From assembly GCA_947627245.1 (NCBI GenBank), contig CANQVH010000017.1:1-56236 (forward strand): a DNA stretch of 56,236 nt, given 5' to 3'. The notes beneath the pieces are model-generated. The model ran no database searches. It was not told the DNA's origin and was given only the letters and a program-made list of their open reading frames with translations. This DNA comes from an uncultured Lachnospiraceae bacterium (lineage in GTDB: Bacteria; Bacillota; Clostridia; Lachnospirales; Lachnospiraceae). Positions within the stretch are counted from its first letter, which is position 1. Each line of letters begins with the position of its first letter. A program made the position numbers and the translations under genes. Of the stretch, positions 35,042 to 43,671 are shown in pieces.

Positions 35042-35950
35042 TCATTTCCTCCCGCATTTCGAGCATGCCCTCATATCGCCCAGCTCATCTCTCGACACCT
35101 GACGCACCGTCCGTTTCAGTCCGCTGCAGGAAAGGGAGCTGTGGCATCGGTCTCCGTCTCCCGTAATAAAGACCTTTCCGTCCACTGCCTCGCCGCCGCA
35201 TTTCTCGCATTTGTGATACTTTCCTCCGCTGCTGTTTCGCAGATGGGCAAGGTCTTTCTCGTCGACCTCCCGGATCGACAGCTTCAGATGGGAGCAGTTC
35301 GGATCGTCATGATATACACTCCCCGTCTCCGTCACATAGACGCAGTCCCCGTCCTCATCCTCGCCCTCCGAATCTCCTTCCCCACTCGAATCCCGCCCGG
35401 TCCACGCTCTCACACGGGCGCGCTGCAAAAAGAAATTCCCGGGCAGCTTGATTAATCCGACCGGCGACCGGATCTGATAGGTCAGCACCAGATCGATCGT
35501 GTCATCCTCCTGCAAAAAAGAGGAAAGCAGGAGATTGACCTTTTTGACCGCAGAGGTATCCTTCGTCTGCGAGAGAAGCCTTTGCTTCGCATACGCGGCG
35601 GACAGCGCGTTGACGGCAATCTCCGGCACCTTGTCCAGATCGCCGCCAAACCGCTCGGCATATGCGGCCGTCGCCATCATTTTTCCGGTCTCCGACAGGG
35701 ATGTCCCGAACTTGACCGCCGTCTCGATCGCATTTCCGTATTGCAAAGCGGCGATCATAGCAAGCAGAAACATCGGGAGCACGACCGCTGCTTCTACCGT
35801 CAGCGCCGCGCGAAGCGGAGCAAAAAAGAATGCTCTTATACCCTTAGTTCCTTTATGCCGATAGGGGGGAGAGAATTTAACCTTTCTTTTAGATTTTTTT
35901 AGATAATAAGTACATGTGGACAATTTATTTTTTACAGAATATAAGAACAT
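35042..35950 (-). CDS. TadE/TadG-like protein with C-terminal duplicated cysteine motif
   Basis: The 302-residue protein has a basic N-terminus, a TadE-like segment ALTVEAAVVLPMFLLAMIAA near 50, a soluble region, an acidic linker (SSGEGDSEGEDEDGD near 192) and two related C-terminal units. The first has YHDDPNCSHLKLSIREV followed by CEKC, the second CHSSLSCSGLKRTVRQV followed by CSKC. Each unit could bind zinc. It sits directly after the DUF5702 gene in the Tad operon. The cysteine units are unusual for a minor pilin and might act in surface or secretion-linked redox or metal binding. Confidence 0.85.
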   Translation of the reverse strand: MFLYSVKNKLSTCTYYLKKSKRKVKFSPPYRHKGTKGIRAFFFAPLRAALTVEAAVVLPMFLLAMIAALQYGNAIETAVKFGTSLSETGKMMATAAYAERFGGDLDKVPEIAVNALSAAYAKQRLLSQTKDTSAVKKVNLLLSSFLQEDDTIDLVLTYQIRSPVGLIKLPGNFFLQRARVRAWTGRDSSGEGDSEGEDEDGDCVYVTETGSVYHDDPNCSHLKLSIREVDEKDLAHLRNSSGGKYHKCEKCGGEAVDGKVFITGDGDRCHSSLSCSGLKRTVRQVSRDELGDMRACSKCGRK

Positions 35951-35980
35951 TCTTTTTCACCTCGCTTTCCTTCAGATTTT

Positions 35981-37498
35981 CTAATACGCCATACTGCTCT
36001 TCTGCTCGATCCCGACGGCGCCGGACGACACCCGAAAAATCGCAGCCGGAAGTCCCGCAAATACCGGGTTGCAATGAAATTTCGTCCTGACCTCGACCGC
36101 CACGATACAGTTTTCCGCCTTGAACCCTGTGCTGCCGTCCTCCTGAAGCTCCGCCTGAATCATATCGAGCGCGCGCATTCTCTGCTTTTTGACCGATCCG
36201 AGGTTCAAGAGCACTCTCAGATAATCGCTGTAATCCAGACCCTGTCCGCTGCCCTTCGCCCCTTCCTGCAGCACCTCCGTAATCCTGCCCAGATTTTCAA
36301 GAGAAAGCGACCATGTCGTTGCATCCTTGAAAATGGGAACCCTTCCTCCATCCAGAAGAATCCTGACGTCGATAAGGCTCTCTCCATAGGCCCATGCAAG
36401 TATGAGCGCCTGATTCGTAACCTCCGTGAGAAACGGCAATCCAAAAATCCCGGTCAGTGTAACGGCAAGCGCATTCGTCTTCTGGCTGATCGCCGGATCC
36501 TGCTGACAGTAAAGAAAATTCATCCCTTCCCGGATCAGAAGAAGCCGATTCACGACATATTTCAGGTTTTTCTCATCCGAGCTCTTGCCTCCCAGTATGT
36601 ATTCGATCTGATAGTCGAGTACTTTCCCGGACTTCCCGTCGGCGTATCCCGAAAAATGGGACAACAGATATTCCCGGAAAATCAGGTCATTGAGCAGTCC
36701 GCCGTATTTCTTCTCAATCGGAAGATTCCCTTTTCTCGGCCTGTTTTTGGATGGAAAATTGCGCACGTTGATCTTTTTCTGCGAAATTGCCTTATCCCAT
36801 GTAACGATCTCCAGCGCGCTCTTTTTCCGGAGCTTCGCGATCTCCTTTAACGGATTGTTTTCGGGCTCCTCCGGCAATACCGCCACGGTCCCTGCGGCCT
36901 CCGCTTCGGATTCCATTGTATCGAGCTTCTCCTGTTTTGAATTCTCCGCCTGACTGACCTGCGTGTCGTTGTTCCTGAGACTTTCCTTGTATTTTTCCTC
37001 CCAGTTTTCGATCTCCTTTGTATCCTTCGTATATTCCATCAGTTTTTCCGCCGCGATCGCCACCGTATTTTCCTTCATATACGCCACCGCCTGCTGATAA
37101 AAGGACTCTCCCTGCTCGTCCGTCAGCAGCGCATACCCCGAAATCTCGCTGTCCTCAAGCTCCAGCCTCCAAGGGTCAAAGCACCCCGCCGAAAAAAGAT
37201 CCTTTCTGGGATTGGCATTATAGGAGATATAATCCTGCAGGCGCTCGTTCACTTTATCGATCTGAAAGGAACCATTCCCATATGTCCCATTGAGAGAAAA
37301 AAGATCGTACTTCTCCAGCAGTTCTTTTTCGAACTCACCCAGCAGCGAAAAACTTCCCATGCCCGTAATATTGGCGGCCTGTGCCTTTGCCCCCTGAACT
37401 CTGGCGGATTCCACGGCTGCACAGATCAGGGAAAGGAACAATATACAGGCCAGACTTAAAAATACCGTAATTGAACCTTTATATCCTTGTCTGTCCAT
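35981..37498 (-). CDS. DUF5702 protein of the Tad pilus locus
   Basis: The 505-residue protein has a TadG-like N-terminal membrane segment (GSITVFLSLACILFLSLICA, residues 8-27) followed by ESARVQGAKAQAANIT and a long soluble region with a coiled-coil-prone part near 150-215. This is the architecture of DUF5702 proteins found in clostridial Tad clusters. TAAGGAG overlaps the stop of the truncated pilin directly upstream, so the pair was originally co-translated. After insertion of the element the gene is cut off from the normal operon promoter. Confidence 0.87.
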   Translation of the reverse strand: MDRQGYKGSITVFLSLACILFLSLICAAVESARVQGAKAQAANITGMGSFSLLGEFEKELLEKYDLFSLNGTYGNGSFQIDKVNERLQDYISYNANPRKDLFSAGCFDPWRLELEDSEISGYALLTDEQGESFYQQAVAYMKENTVAIAAEKLMEYTKDTKEIENWEEKYKESLRNNDTQVSQAENSKQEKLDTMESEAEAAGTVAVLPEEPENNPLKEIAKLRKKSALEIVTWDKAISQKKINVRNFPSKNRPRKGNLPIEKKYGGLLNDLIFREYLLSHFSGYADGKSGKVLDYQIEYILGGKSSDEKNLKYVVNRLLLIREGMNFLYCQQDPAISQKTNALAVTLTGIFGLPFLTEVTNQALILAWAYGESLIDVRILLDGGRVPIFKDATTWSLSLENLGRITEVLQEGAKGSGQGLDYSDYLRVLLNLGSVKKQRMRALDMIQAELQEDGSTGFKAENCIVAVEVRTKFHCNPVFAGLPAAIFRVSSGAVGIEQKSSMAY

Positions 37499-37507
37499 CG
37501 CTTCTCC

Positions 37508-37612
37508 TTATACACTGTTGCTTTGACTTACAATTTTCTTGAAAATACTGTTGACCAGACTGGTCAGTTGATTTTTGAAGATCAGTACCAGACTGATCAG
37601 CACGACGATTAT
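37508..37612 (-). pseudogene. 3' remnant of a Flp-type pilin gene (last 34 codons)
   Basis: Reading on the minus strand from 37612 gives IIVVLISLVLIFKNQ then LTSLVNSIFKKIVSQSNSV and a stop. This is the hydrophobic core and C-terminus typical of Flp1-type pilins in clostridial Tad operons, which begin with a VEIILI-type leader. An in-frame stop (37613-37615) stands immediately before it and there is no start codon, so the 5' part is missing. The stop codon overlaps the DUF5702 ribosome binding site, as expected for an operon. Foreign AT-rich DNA follows. Confidence 0.75.
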
Positions 37613-37628
37613 TTATACATACTTTACT

Positions 37629-37655
37629 GTAAAGCCTTATAGTATAAGGCTTTAC
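37629..37655. repeat. 27-bp perfect palindrome at the element edge
   Basis: GTAAAGCCTTATA and its exact reverse complement flank a single central G, 17 bp inside the junction with the pilin remnant. It may be a recombinase core or binding site, or a stem blocking read-through. Confidence 0.85.
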
Positions 37656-37811
37656 ACACAAAACAAACAGTGCTTCTAATTACTTGTTTTAAAGAAATAA
37701 CCCATTTCTCTTTCTCAATTATGCATATCAAATAGTTAAGTATTATGGCTTTTTTCCTATCCGAAAATTTACATAAACTAATATCTCCTACGATTAAAAT
37801 GCGATATTAAT

Positions 37812-37846
37812 AAAAAGGCAGGGGTAAAGTGAACCCTGTCTTTTTT
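37812..37846. terminator. bidirectional rho-independent terminator near the element edge
   Basis: AAAAAGGCAGGG pairs with CCCTGTCTTTTT around a short loop with flanking A and T runs. It would stop transcripts leaving or entering the element end. Confidence 0.75.
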
Positions 37847-37884
37847 ACTTTTACTTATATAATTAAAGAGGTAATTTAATAGAG

Positions 37885-37969
37885 GATAGTATGCTACGCA
37901 AAACGCAAAACCTGTTGGTATATGTATATTAACATACCAGATAGTACGTTACGCAAAACGCAAAACCTG
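37885..37969. repeat. 30-bp direct repeats flanking a palindromic spacer
   Basis: Two copies (37885-37914 and 37940-37969) beginning GATAGT and ending ACGCAAAACGCAAAACCTG differ at two positions. The 25-bp spacer is itself an inverted repeat (TGGTATATGT / ACATACCA). The array is about 0.3 kb from the element edge and is likely a recombinase arm-binding or accessory site. The rest of 37613-38070 holds no gene. Confidence 0.8.
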
Positions 37970-38070
37970 GAAATAAACAAATAAGGGAGGTTCTCTGCGG
38001 GCATATTAGACTGCTATCCTAGGAGCCTCATCCTCAATGTAGAGGACAAAGCCCCGATTCCCGACTAGGG

Positions 38071-39711
38071 CTACTGCGGATTCTTTTCCAGTTCTTCCTC
38101 TGTAGAAACTAGAATAATTAAGTCGCTTGGCCTTCCTCCCCGAGACCCGCTCTTACCCTTTTCTGTTCTAATAAACCCGAGTTTCTCTAATTCATTAATG
38201 CCAGCCTCCATTTTTTCGACTTTTGAGAACCTGTTCCTACACTTACTCCATAGCTCTCTTTTGGTGAACTGCGTCACCTTCACCCCCTTTGCTGTGTACT
38301 CAATCGCAAGCGAATGAATTTTCGAGAGTAAGTAGTCTGCATCCTGGTTCTCATCTGTGTCAAAATGGCATAAATCTTCATATACCCTTTTCGCATGTGC
38401 CACAAAATATTTTCCAATAGCAATTGCGGAATCCATTGTCTCTTCCTCAAGCTCTATTCTCCCTGCTTCTGCCCCATATTGCGCGAGGTGAAGCAACCCA
38501 GCAATACGGTATGTTGTCCCATGTATTTTTCCCGCCCATCCGCTCATATGCTTGTACTCGTTTTTGATACGCGGCTCCAGATAAAAGAAAAACTTCTCAG
38601 CAGAATGAGTAGCATCTTTGGACACATAAATAATATTATCATTTGCCTCTACATTTATACTTAGTAGCCTCGTTACAAGCTCTGCGTATGCTTCTCTTGC
38701 TTCTCTACTTATAGGATCTGTCTCGAAATGTCTATTTCCGATCATACTTTCTGGAAAGCTATAAAGTATGCGTGCCGTCAAGCCTCTACCATTTAGCTCT
38801 TCATTTTTGATCATGGAACTCGTAACTTGCGGCTGAACTGTAAGTGCCATGGTAATTAATGGATTACTCAAGCTCTCCCCATCACGACACATTCTATTCG
38901 ACGAATACGGATCTCCAGTAAATGCTTTTAGGTATAAATCAATGTTGCTATGTTTATTGTATCTACCCTCCATCATACCCACAATCCCGCCTTCGCTTGA
39001 GAAGATACCGATCCGTTCATTGTTCTCAGCCATAATATTGGCTAAAGCTTCTGGTGTGATGTCATCCACAATCAATTTCATGCTTTTTTTCTTCTCCAAC
39101 TCTTCAAGCTCCATCTGTTTCCTGATCATTTCCTCCTGCTCTGATCCATTACCTTTTCCACTCATGATTTTTTCCTCAAGTCGTTTCAAGTCCGCTTTGA
39201 GAACTTTACATTGTATATCTCTTTTCACAAGTTCGTATTTTTCTGTTTTTTTCCGCTCGTCCTCATACGCGTGGATTGGTCTTATCAACTCACTAAAAAC
39301 CGATGACTTCCTTTCGGATGGATCGGCAATAATCATTGTATATAAGTTTAATGGTTCCGTCCAATCCGCTTTTGGGGTGATCCAGTATTTTCCCTGCACG
39401 CACAGTGCTATGACGGAAAGAGAAATTACGGCCGGCATATCTACAGGAACCTGAAGAGATTCTCCGACTTCAACTACATAATTGCGCAACACTTCAGGGA
39501 GGCAGTCAACCGGGAATTTCGGGAGATGTTCGCCAATTTCTGCCTCAGCCGTTCTGAGTTCGTTGAATTCTGCCGGATATTCTTGCGAGGTGTTTTCTTC
39601 CCGATTCAACAAGCACTCCTCTGCCGTTACAGACTTTTTCTTCACATCCTGCTCCTCGTTTGAAGACATTGTTGCATAGTTTTTGCTCATTAGATTTTTG
39701 TAGTTATTCAT
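38071..39711 (-). CDS. DUF3987 family protein (primase/helicase-associated type)
   Basis: The 546-residue protein has PVDCLPEVLRNYVVEVGESL and PADMPAVISLSVIALCV-like blocks near 70-110, then LYTMIIADPSERKSSVFSEL near 125 in place of a P-loop and LIVDDITPEALANIMAEN near 215. This is the pattern of DUF3987 proteins of phages, plasmids and transposons. A coiled region separates the two. The C-terminus (WSKCRNRFSKVEKMEAGINE) looks like a winged helix. It follows the TnpC-like gene by 84 bp and is the last gene before the element edge. It may assist element replication. Confidence 0.8.
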   Translation of the reverse strand: MNNYKNLMSKNYATMSSNEEQDVKKKSVTAEECLLNREENTSQEYPAEFNELRTAEAEIGEHLPKFPVDCLPEVLRNYVVEVGESLQVPVDMPAVISLSVIALCVQGKYWITPKADWTEPLNLYTMIIADPSERKSSVFSELIRPIHAYEDERKKTEKYELVKRDIQCKVLKADLKRLEEKIMSGKGNGSEQEEMIRKQMELEELEKKKSMKLIVDDITPEALANIMAENNERIGIFSSEGGIVGMMEGRYNKHSNIDLYLKAFTGDPYSSNRMCRDGESLSNPLITMALTVQPQVTSSMIKNEELNGRGLTARILYSFPESMIGNRHFETDPISREAREAYAELVTRLLSINVEANDNIIYVSKDATHSAEKFFFYLEPRIKNEYKHMSGWAGKIHGTTYRIAGLLHLAQYGAEAGRIELEEETMDSAIAIGKYFVAHAKRVYEDLCHFDTDENQDADYLLSKIHSLAIEYTAKGVKVTQFTKRELWSKCRNRFSKVEKMEAGINELEKLGFIRTEKGKSGSRGGRPSDLIILVSTEEELEKNPQ

Positions 39712-39795
39712 AGTAATTCCTTTCCTGTCAGGCGTACTGCTGACATATGCATTTTTCTTTTGAATGTTATTTACTCTGATTTACACACAAAGGTA

Positions 39796-40188
39796 CTAAA
39801 AGAGACTCTCATAGCGGACTTCTTTCATCACTTTTTCAGCTTCTTCCTTACGATCAAGCTTCTCTTTCAGCTTAGTAATTTCCTCTTTAAGAGCATCATT
39901 TTTGTTTTTAAGACGTGTCATCTCGAGCTGCATAGCTTTATTGATTGCCTGAGAACGCGCATTGATACGCGAGTCACCTTTTTGAGCCTCTTCAGCAGCT
40001 TTGAGTTCAGCCCTGACTCTGGGGTTTTTGTAAAAGAGCGACTTTGAGAGATTCGTTCTTTTAGTGAGTTCCAGCACACTTACCGGAGTGCCATTTCTCA
40101 GCATCTGCTGTATTGCCTTCAAAGCCATTTGCTCCTTAGCTTTGTTTGTTTCCTGATTCTTCTTAACCATCTTGTCGTATTTCGCCAT
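39796..40188 (-). CDS. TnpC-like coiled-coil DNA-binding protein (DUF6262 type)
   Basis: The 130-residue protein begins MAKYDKMVKKNQETNKAK, has an HTH-like part with SVLELTKRTNLSKSLFYKNP near 50 and ends in a long charged coiled coil (about 85-125). It matches the small accessory proteins encoded after TnpA and TnpB in Tn554-like transposons, often labelled DUF6262. Tn554 TnpC is reported to influence transposition frequency and orientation. The start at MAKYDK has GGGG before it and lies one base after the upstream recombinase stop. Confidence 0.8.
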   Translation of the reverse strand: MAKYDKMVKKNQETNKAKEQMALKAIQQMLRNGTPVSVLELTKRTNLSKSLFYKNPRVRAELKAAEEAQKGDSRINARSQAINKAMQLEMTRLKNKNDALKEEITKLKEKLDRKEEAEKVMKEVRYESLF

Positions 40189-40189
40189 A

Positions 40190-41707
40190 TTATCCCCTTT
40201 CTGAAAGCACTTCGCTTCCCCACTTGCTGATGAACTTTTTAAGCAATTCTTCCCTTGCTTGTAGAACAGGCTCCACTTCTTTTGCCATTTTTGCTTGGTT
40301 GCTCTTTCTGTAACGGTGAACACTTCCAGTTCTTGCCTGCCCAAGCGCATTGGCTATATCTTCATCTGAGTAACCCAGATTCGCCAGTTCAGTAGCATAC
40401 TGCCGGCGGAAATTATGCATCAATATCCGCAGTTCCCCGTTAGGCCCATCTGGCAAACCTGTGCTATTAATGGCACTTTTAAGTTGGTTATAGAGATGAC
40501 TATATTGCATGGGTTCATTCGGATGATTATCGTCAACAAAAACATACTCACTCCTTCCATAGCTTTCATTTGTACATTCACAAGCCTTTCGAAAAAGCAG
40601 GCACACTTTCTCGGTTATGTATTTCGTACAGATTCTCCCTGTTTTCGTCTGTAACACCTCAATGAACGGTTTACCTGATCCATCGACCTTCATGCTATCC
40701 TGCTTAAGTGAAAGTACATCTGACGCCCTTAATCCCAACAACTGCAGGAGCGCGATAGCTCTCTGTTCCTGTTTCCCCAACTTTGCTATTACTCTCTTAA
40801 GTTGCTCCATTTCGCTATCAGAATATACCTTGACTGCAGGAGCGACTGTTGGCGGAATATCTTCATTACACATCAGGTTGCTCAAAAAACTGTCTTCCAG
40901 GACAATTGCTGCTGATTTCAGCAGGGACTTGATATGCTGCAATACTTTTGCGTAGCTTTTGCGCCTGCATCCTTCTGTATTGATATATATCAAGTATTCC
41001 TCAATGACATCTCTGTCTATCTCCTTTAAGCTCTGAATCTGCGGAAACCGAGTCGACAGAAAATCGGAAAGCATATTAATCGCTGTTATTTCTGCCTGAA
41101 CAGTCCCCACAGCAACTCTTTCCATCTCATAGAATATGACTTTCTTTATCTCTTTCCTCATCTCCACTTGTTTAATTTTTTCAAATGATATAGAATCTGT
41201 CCGTTTTGTCAGGTTTTTCTTAAGAGGAATAGGAAATCCATCCAAGTACCACCTGTCTGCATCATAGTTAAAATGCTTGTCCACTGGATTCGCATATAAA
41301 TATACCTTCCTTATATATGTAAGCAGGTCAGATTCCACAGTCACATTCTTACCACTCCGTTTATCCCGTTTGAGCCATGAAATGGCTTTTCCCGTTTTTG
41401 CAAGCCATTTCTTCGCATTATTAATCAATTCGTCAATCTCCAACTCCGACAGTGTAGTAGCATCCGGATAGTACGATTTCATGAAATCACAAAACCAGTT
41501 GAAGGCTGTTAATTCTGAGCGCATCGTCAGGGGGGAACATTTGCGTCCTCTATCCCTGATAAAACGGTCCATTTCATCCTTTAGAGAATCTGTAGGAAGG
41601 CGGTCCAGATCAAAGCCCCTTTCAGGACACATGATAGGATTGTTCTTTTTAGCGTCGCTTATATTATTGAAACATTCCAGGTCTTTAATGAAAATCACTC
41701 TTCCCAT
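40190..41707 (-). CDS. third tyrosine recombinase of the module
   Basis: This 505-residue phage-integrase-family recombinase has an N-terminal SAM-like core-binding region and a C-terminal catalytic domain. Arg I is in LLGLRASDVLSLKQD (about 325), His-x-x-Arg in LMHNFRRQYATELAN (about 430), and Tyr in GSVHRYRKS (about 470). The usual LGH is LGQ here, a His-to-Gln change seen in some Tn554-like enzymes. The start ATG overlaps the TnpB-like gene by 13 bp. It forms a co-translated set with its neighbours. Confidence 0.88.
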   Translation of the reverse strand: MGRVIFIKDLECFNNISDAKKNNPIMCPERGFDLDRLPTDSLKDEMDRFIRDRGRKCSPLTMRSELTAFNWFCDFMKSYYPDATTLSELEIDELINNAKKWLAKTGKAISWLKRDKRSGKNVTVESDLLTYIRKVYLYANPVDKHFNYDADRWYLDGFPIPLKKNLTKRTDSISFEKIKQVEMRKEIKKVIFYEMERVAVGTVQAEITAINMLSDFLSTRFPQIQSLKEIDRDVIEEYLIYINTEGCRRKSYAKVLQHIKSLLKSAAIVLEDSFLSNLMCNEDIPPTVAPAVKVYSDSEMEQLKRVIAKLGKQEQRAIALLQLLGLRASDVLSLKQDSMKVDGSGKPFIEVLQTKTGRICTKYITEKVCLLFRKACECTNESYGRSEYVFVDDNHPNEPMQYSHLYNQLKSAINSTGLPDGPNGELRILMHNFRRQYATELANLGYSDEDIANALGQARTGSVHRYRKSNQAKMAKEVEPVLQAREELLKKFISKWGSEVLSERG

Positions 41708-43650
41708 ATATCCCACCCTTTCTGGTCGGAATACAATTCGTCTTCATGGTTCGAAAAGTATTCCACATTTGCTGCATCAATAATTTCTTGGAAATAATCC
41801 AGATAACATTTTGTCATATCAGTATTATTGTGACCAAGGTAATCCCGTATCGCTTCAATCGGCACACCATTGCACATCATTTCAGTAGCAATTGTGTGAC
41901 GGAAATCATGACTTCTTAGCTGAAAGCTAAGCCCCAGCTCTTTAATGGTTTTCGTGAAAGTGCTTGAGTTGAATGCCCCTCCATGCTTGTTCTGGAAAAC
42001 ATATTCTTCCTTACTGAATCCTTTTACATGAATATACTGCTGTATAAGATCATACAATGTCCTTATTATTGGTATTGTTTTAAATTTCTTCATCTTGGGC
42101 TGATATACCTGCAGCCACGCTTTCCCATCTTTTAAGAAAAGAGAGTTACCTCGTAGTGCACAGGCCTCACTCACCCGGATCCCCATTTCTGCAAGAATCA
42201 AGTATATCAGTCTTATAGTTTCTGGCATCTTTCCAAGTGCCTCCAAAAATTCTTCCATATGCTTGCCTGATAAAGCCCTGTTGCTGTGACTGACACCAAC
42301 AATCCGCTTTAAATAGTAATGCAGGTCGAACGGCATAGCCGCTAACGCCTTCTTGGCTACAAGGTAATAAAAGAAAGTAGTGAGTGCACAAAGATGGTCG
42401 TTATACGTTTCTCCCTGTATAGCCTCTTTATCTAAGCTTCTTATATAATCTGTCATATCTGCAGTTGAAACAGAAAGCAGTTCAATCCCTTTAGCATCGC
42501 TGTATTTTAAAAACTTCAGAAGAAAATAGTATCTGCACCGAATAGTCTGTAATGAGAGCCGAACAGATATACCGATCAGATATTTCATATACTTCTTCAG
42601 CCATTCCCTATTGCTCCCAATACGGATGTCCTCAAAGGAAAGCGTAATAATTTCGTTTGCCGGATTGATGCGGTCTGTTTGCAGGCTGAATCTTTCCAAA
42701 AACCAGACATTCGCTTGCCAGTTTGTCACCTCTGCCTTTAAAAATAAATACTTTCGGGTATTGTAGACAATCTGCATATACAGATTTGTTCTGGTTCCAA
42801 CAAGTCCAGCAATATTATTCCGGAATTCCTCTTTTTCCGCACCTGTAAGCTGTTCAATATCTTCTATTGCGTGATCCACGCAATAGCGGTAAAACAGTTT
42901 GAGCGGAGCAATAAATCGCTTCCGGCGATCATTTTGGTCCTTTACTTCATAAAGCACATGCACCAGCATGTCAAAAATCTGGCGCTTCATTTTAATGGGA
43001 GCATCTACTGAAAAATCAAACAGCAGTTCTTCCTTATCTGGCAAATAATAAAACGCCTTTGCAATCTCATAATCTGGGTAGTATAACAAAAACACCTTCT
43101 TGTTCCCGTATTTCAACTCCCGATTTACAACTGATAGATTCCCATACCTTTTTTGTATATCTTTAAGTTTCACCTGATCGATTGCTTTGACGTACTCATT
43201 CATTTTTAAGGCTTTTACAGACCTCTCCAGCCTCTTTTTATACTCAGCCCTTATTTCGTATGTAATATCAGCCGCGCTTTCGACTCCCATCATGATCAGT
43301 GCCAAGAGCAACTTGTTCCTGACGGGTCTAAACTGCACCACTTCCATAACCTGAGCTGCCAGTTCTTTATGCAACGGCATCTGATAAGTCAGTACTACTG
43401 TTTCAAGCAAGCTCTTATACTTCTTTTTCTGGTTATCTGAAATGCCCTGCATATTTTCAACATACTTAACGTAATCTTCCAGTACATCATCCGTCACATC
43501 CGCCAGGTTATATATATTGTTCTGCACGAGAAAATCTGCAACAACATTCCTCAGTTTTCCGGTCACAGCTTTACACATGGTTAACTGTTGGAAAAGCTCC
43601 CATGTATTTGTCTTTAACAATGGTTTTTGTTGTACTTTCAGATTCCTCAT
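41695..43650 (-). CDS. tnpB: TnpB-like tyrosine recombinase (Tn554 family)
   Basis: At 651 residues this enzyme is close to Tn554 TnpB (about 630). The catalytic part is at the end: LAEMGIRVSEACALRGNSLF (Arg I, about 510), LRSHDFRHTIATEMM (His/Arg II, about 585), YLGHNNTDMTKCYLDY (His III and Tyr, about 615). The long N-terminal half carries core-binding and arm-type domains. AGGGG precedes the ATG. It starts 21 bp after the TnpA-like gene and overlaps the third recombinase gene. Both recombinases are needed for transposition in Tn554. Confidence 0.88.
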   Translation of the reverse strand: MRNLKVQQKPLLKTNTWELFQQLTMCKAVTGKLRNVVADFLVQNNIYNLADVTDDVLEDYVKYVENMQGISDNQKKKYKSLLETVVLTYQMPLHKELAAQVMEVVQFRPVRNKLLLALIMMGVESAADITYEIRAEYKKRLERSVKALKMNEYVKAIDQVKLKDIQKRYGNLSVVNRELKYGNKKVFLLYYPDYEIAKAFYYLPDKEELLFDFSVDAPIKMKRQIFDMLVHVLYEVKDQNDRRKRFIAPLKLFYRYCVDHAIEDIEQLTGAEKEEFRNNIAGLVGTRTNLYMQIVYNTRKYLFLKAEVTNWQANVWFLERFSLQTDRINPANEIITLSFEDIRIGSNREWLKKYMKYLIGISVRLSLQTIRCRYYFLLKFLKYSDAKGIELLSVSTADMTDYIRSLDKEAIQGETYNDHLCALTTFFYYLVAKKALAAMPFDLHYYLKRIVGVSHSNRALSGKHMEEFLEALGKMPETIRLIYLILAEMGIRVSEACALRGNSLFLKDGKAWLQVYQPKMKKFKTIPIIRTLYDLIQQYIHVKGFSKEEYVFQNKHGGAFNSSTFTKTIKELGLSFQLRSHDFRHTIATEMMCNGVPIEAIRDYLGHNNTDMTKCYLDYFQEIIDAANVEYFSNHEDELYSDQKGWDIWEE

Positions 43651-43671
43651 TGGTGTTGCCCCTTTACTTCC

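Noticed and set aside
37885..37969. Possible CRISPR array
   Set aside because: Only two repeats are present, the spacer is palindromic, and there are no cas genes.
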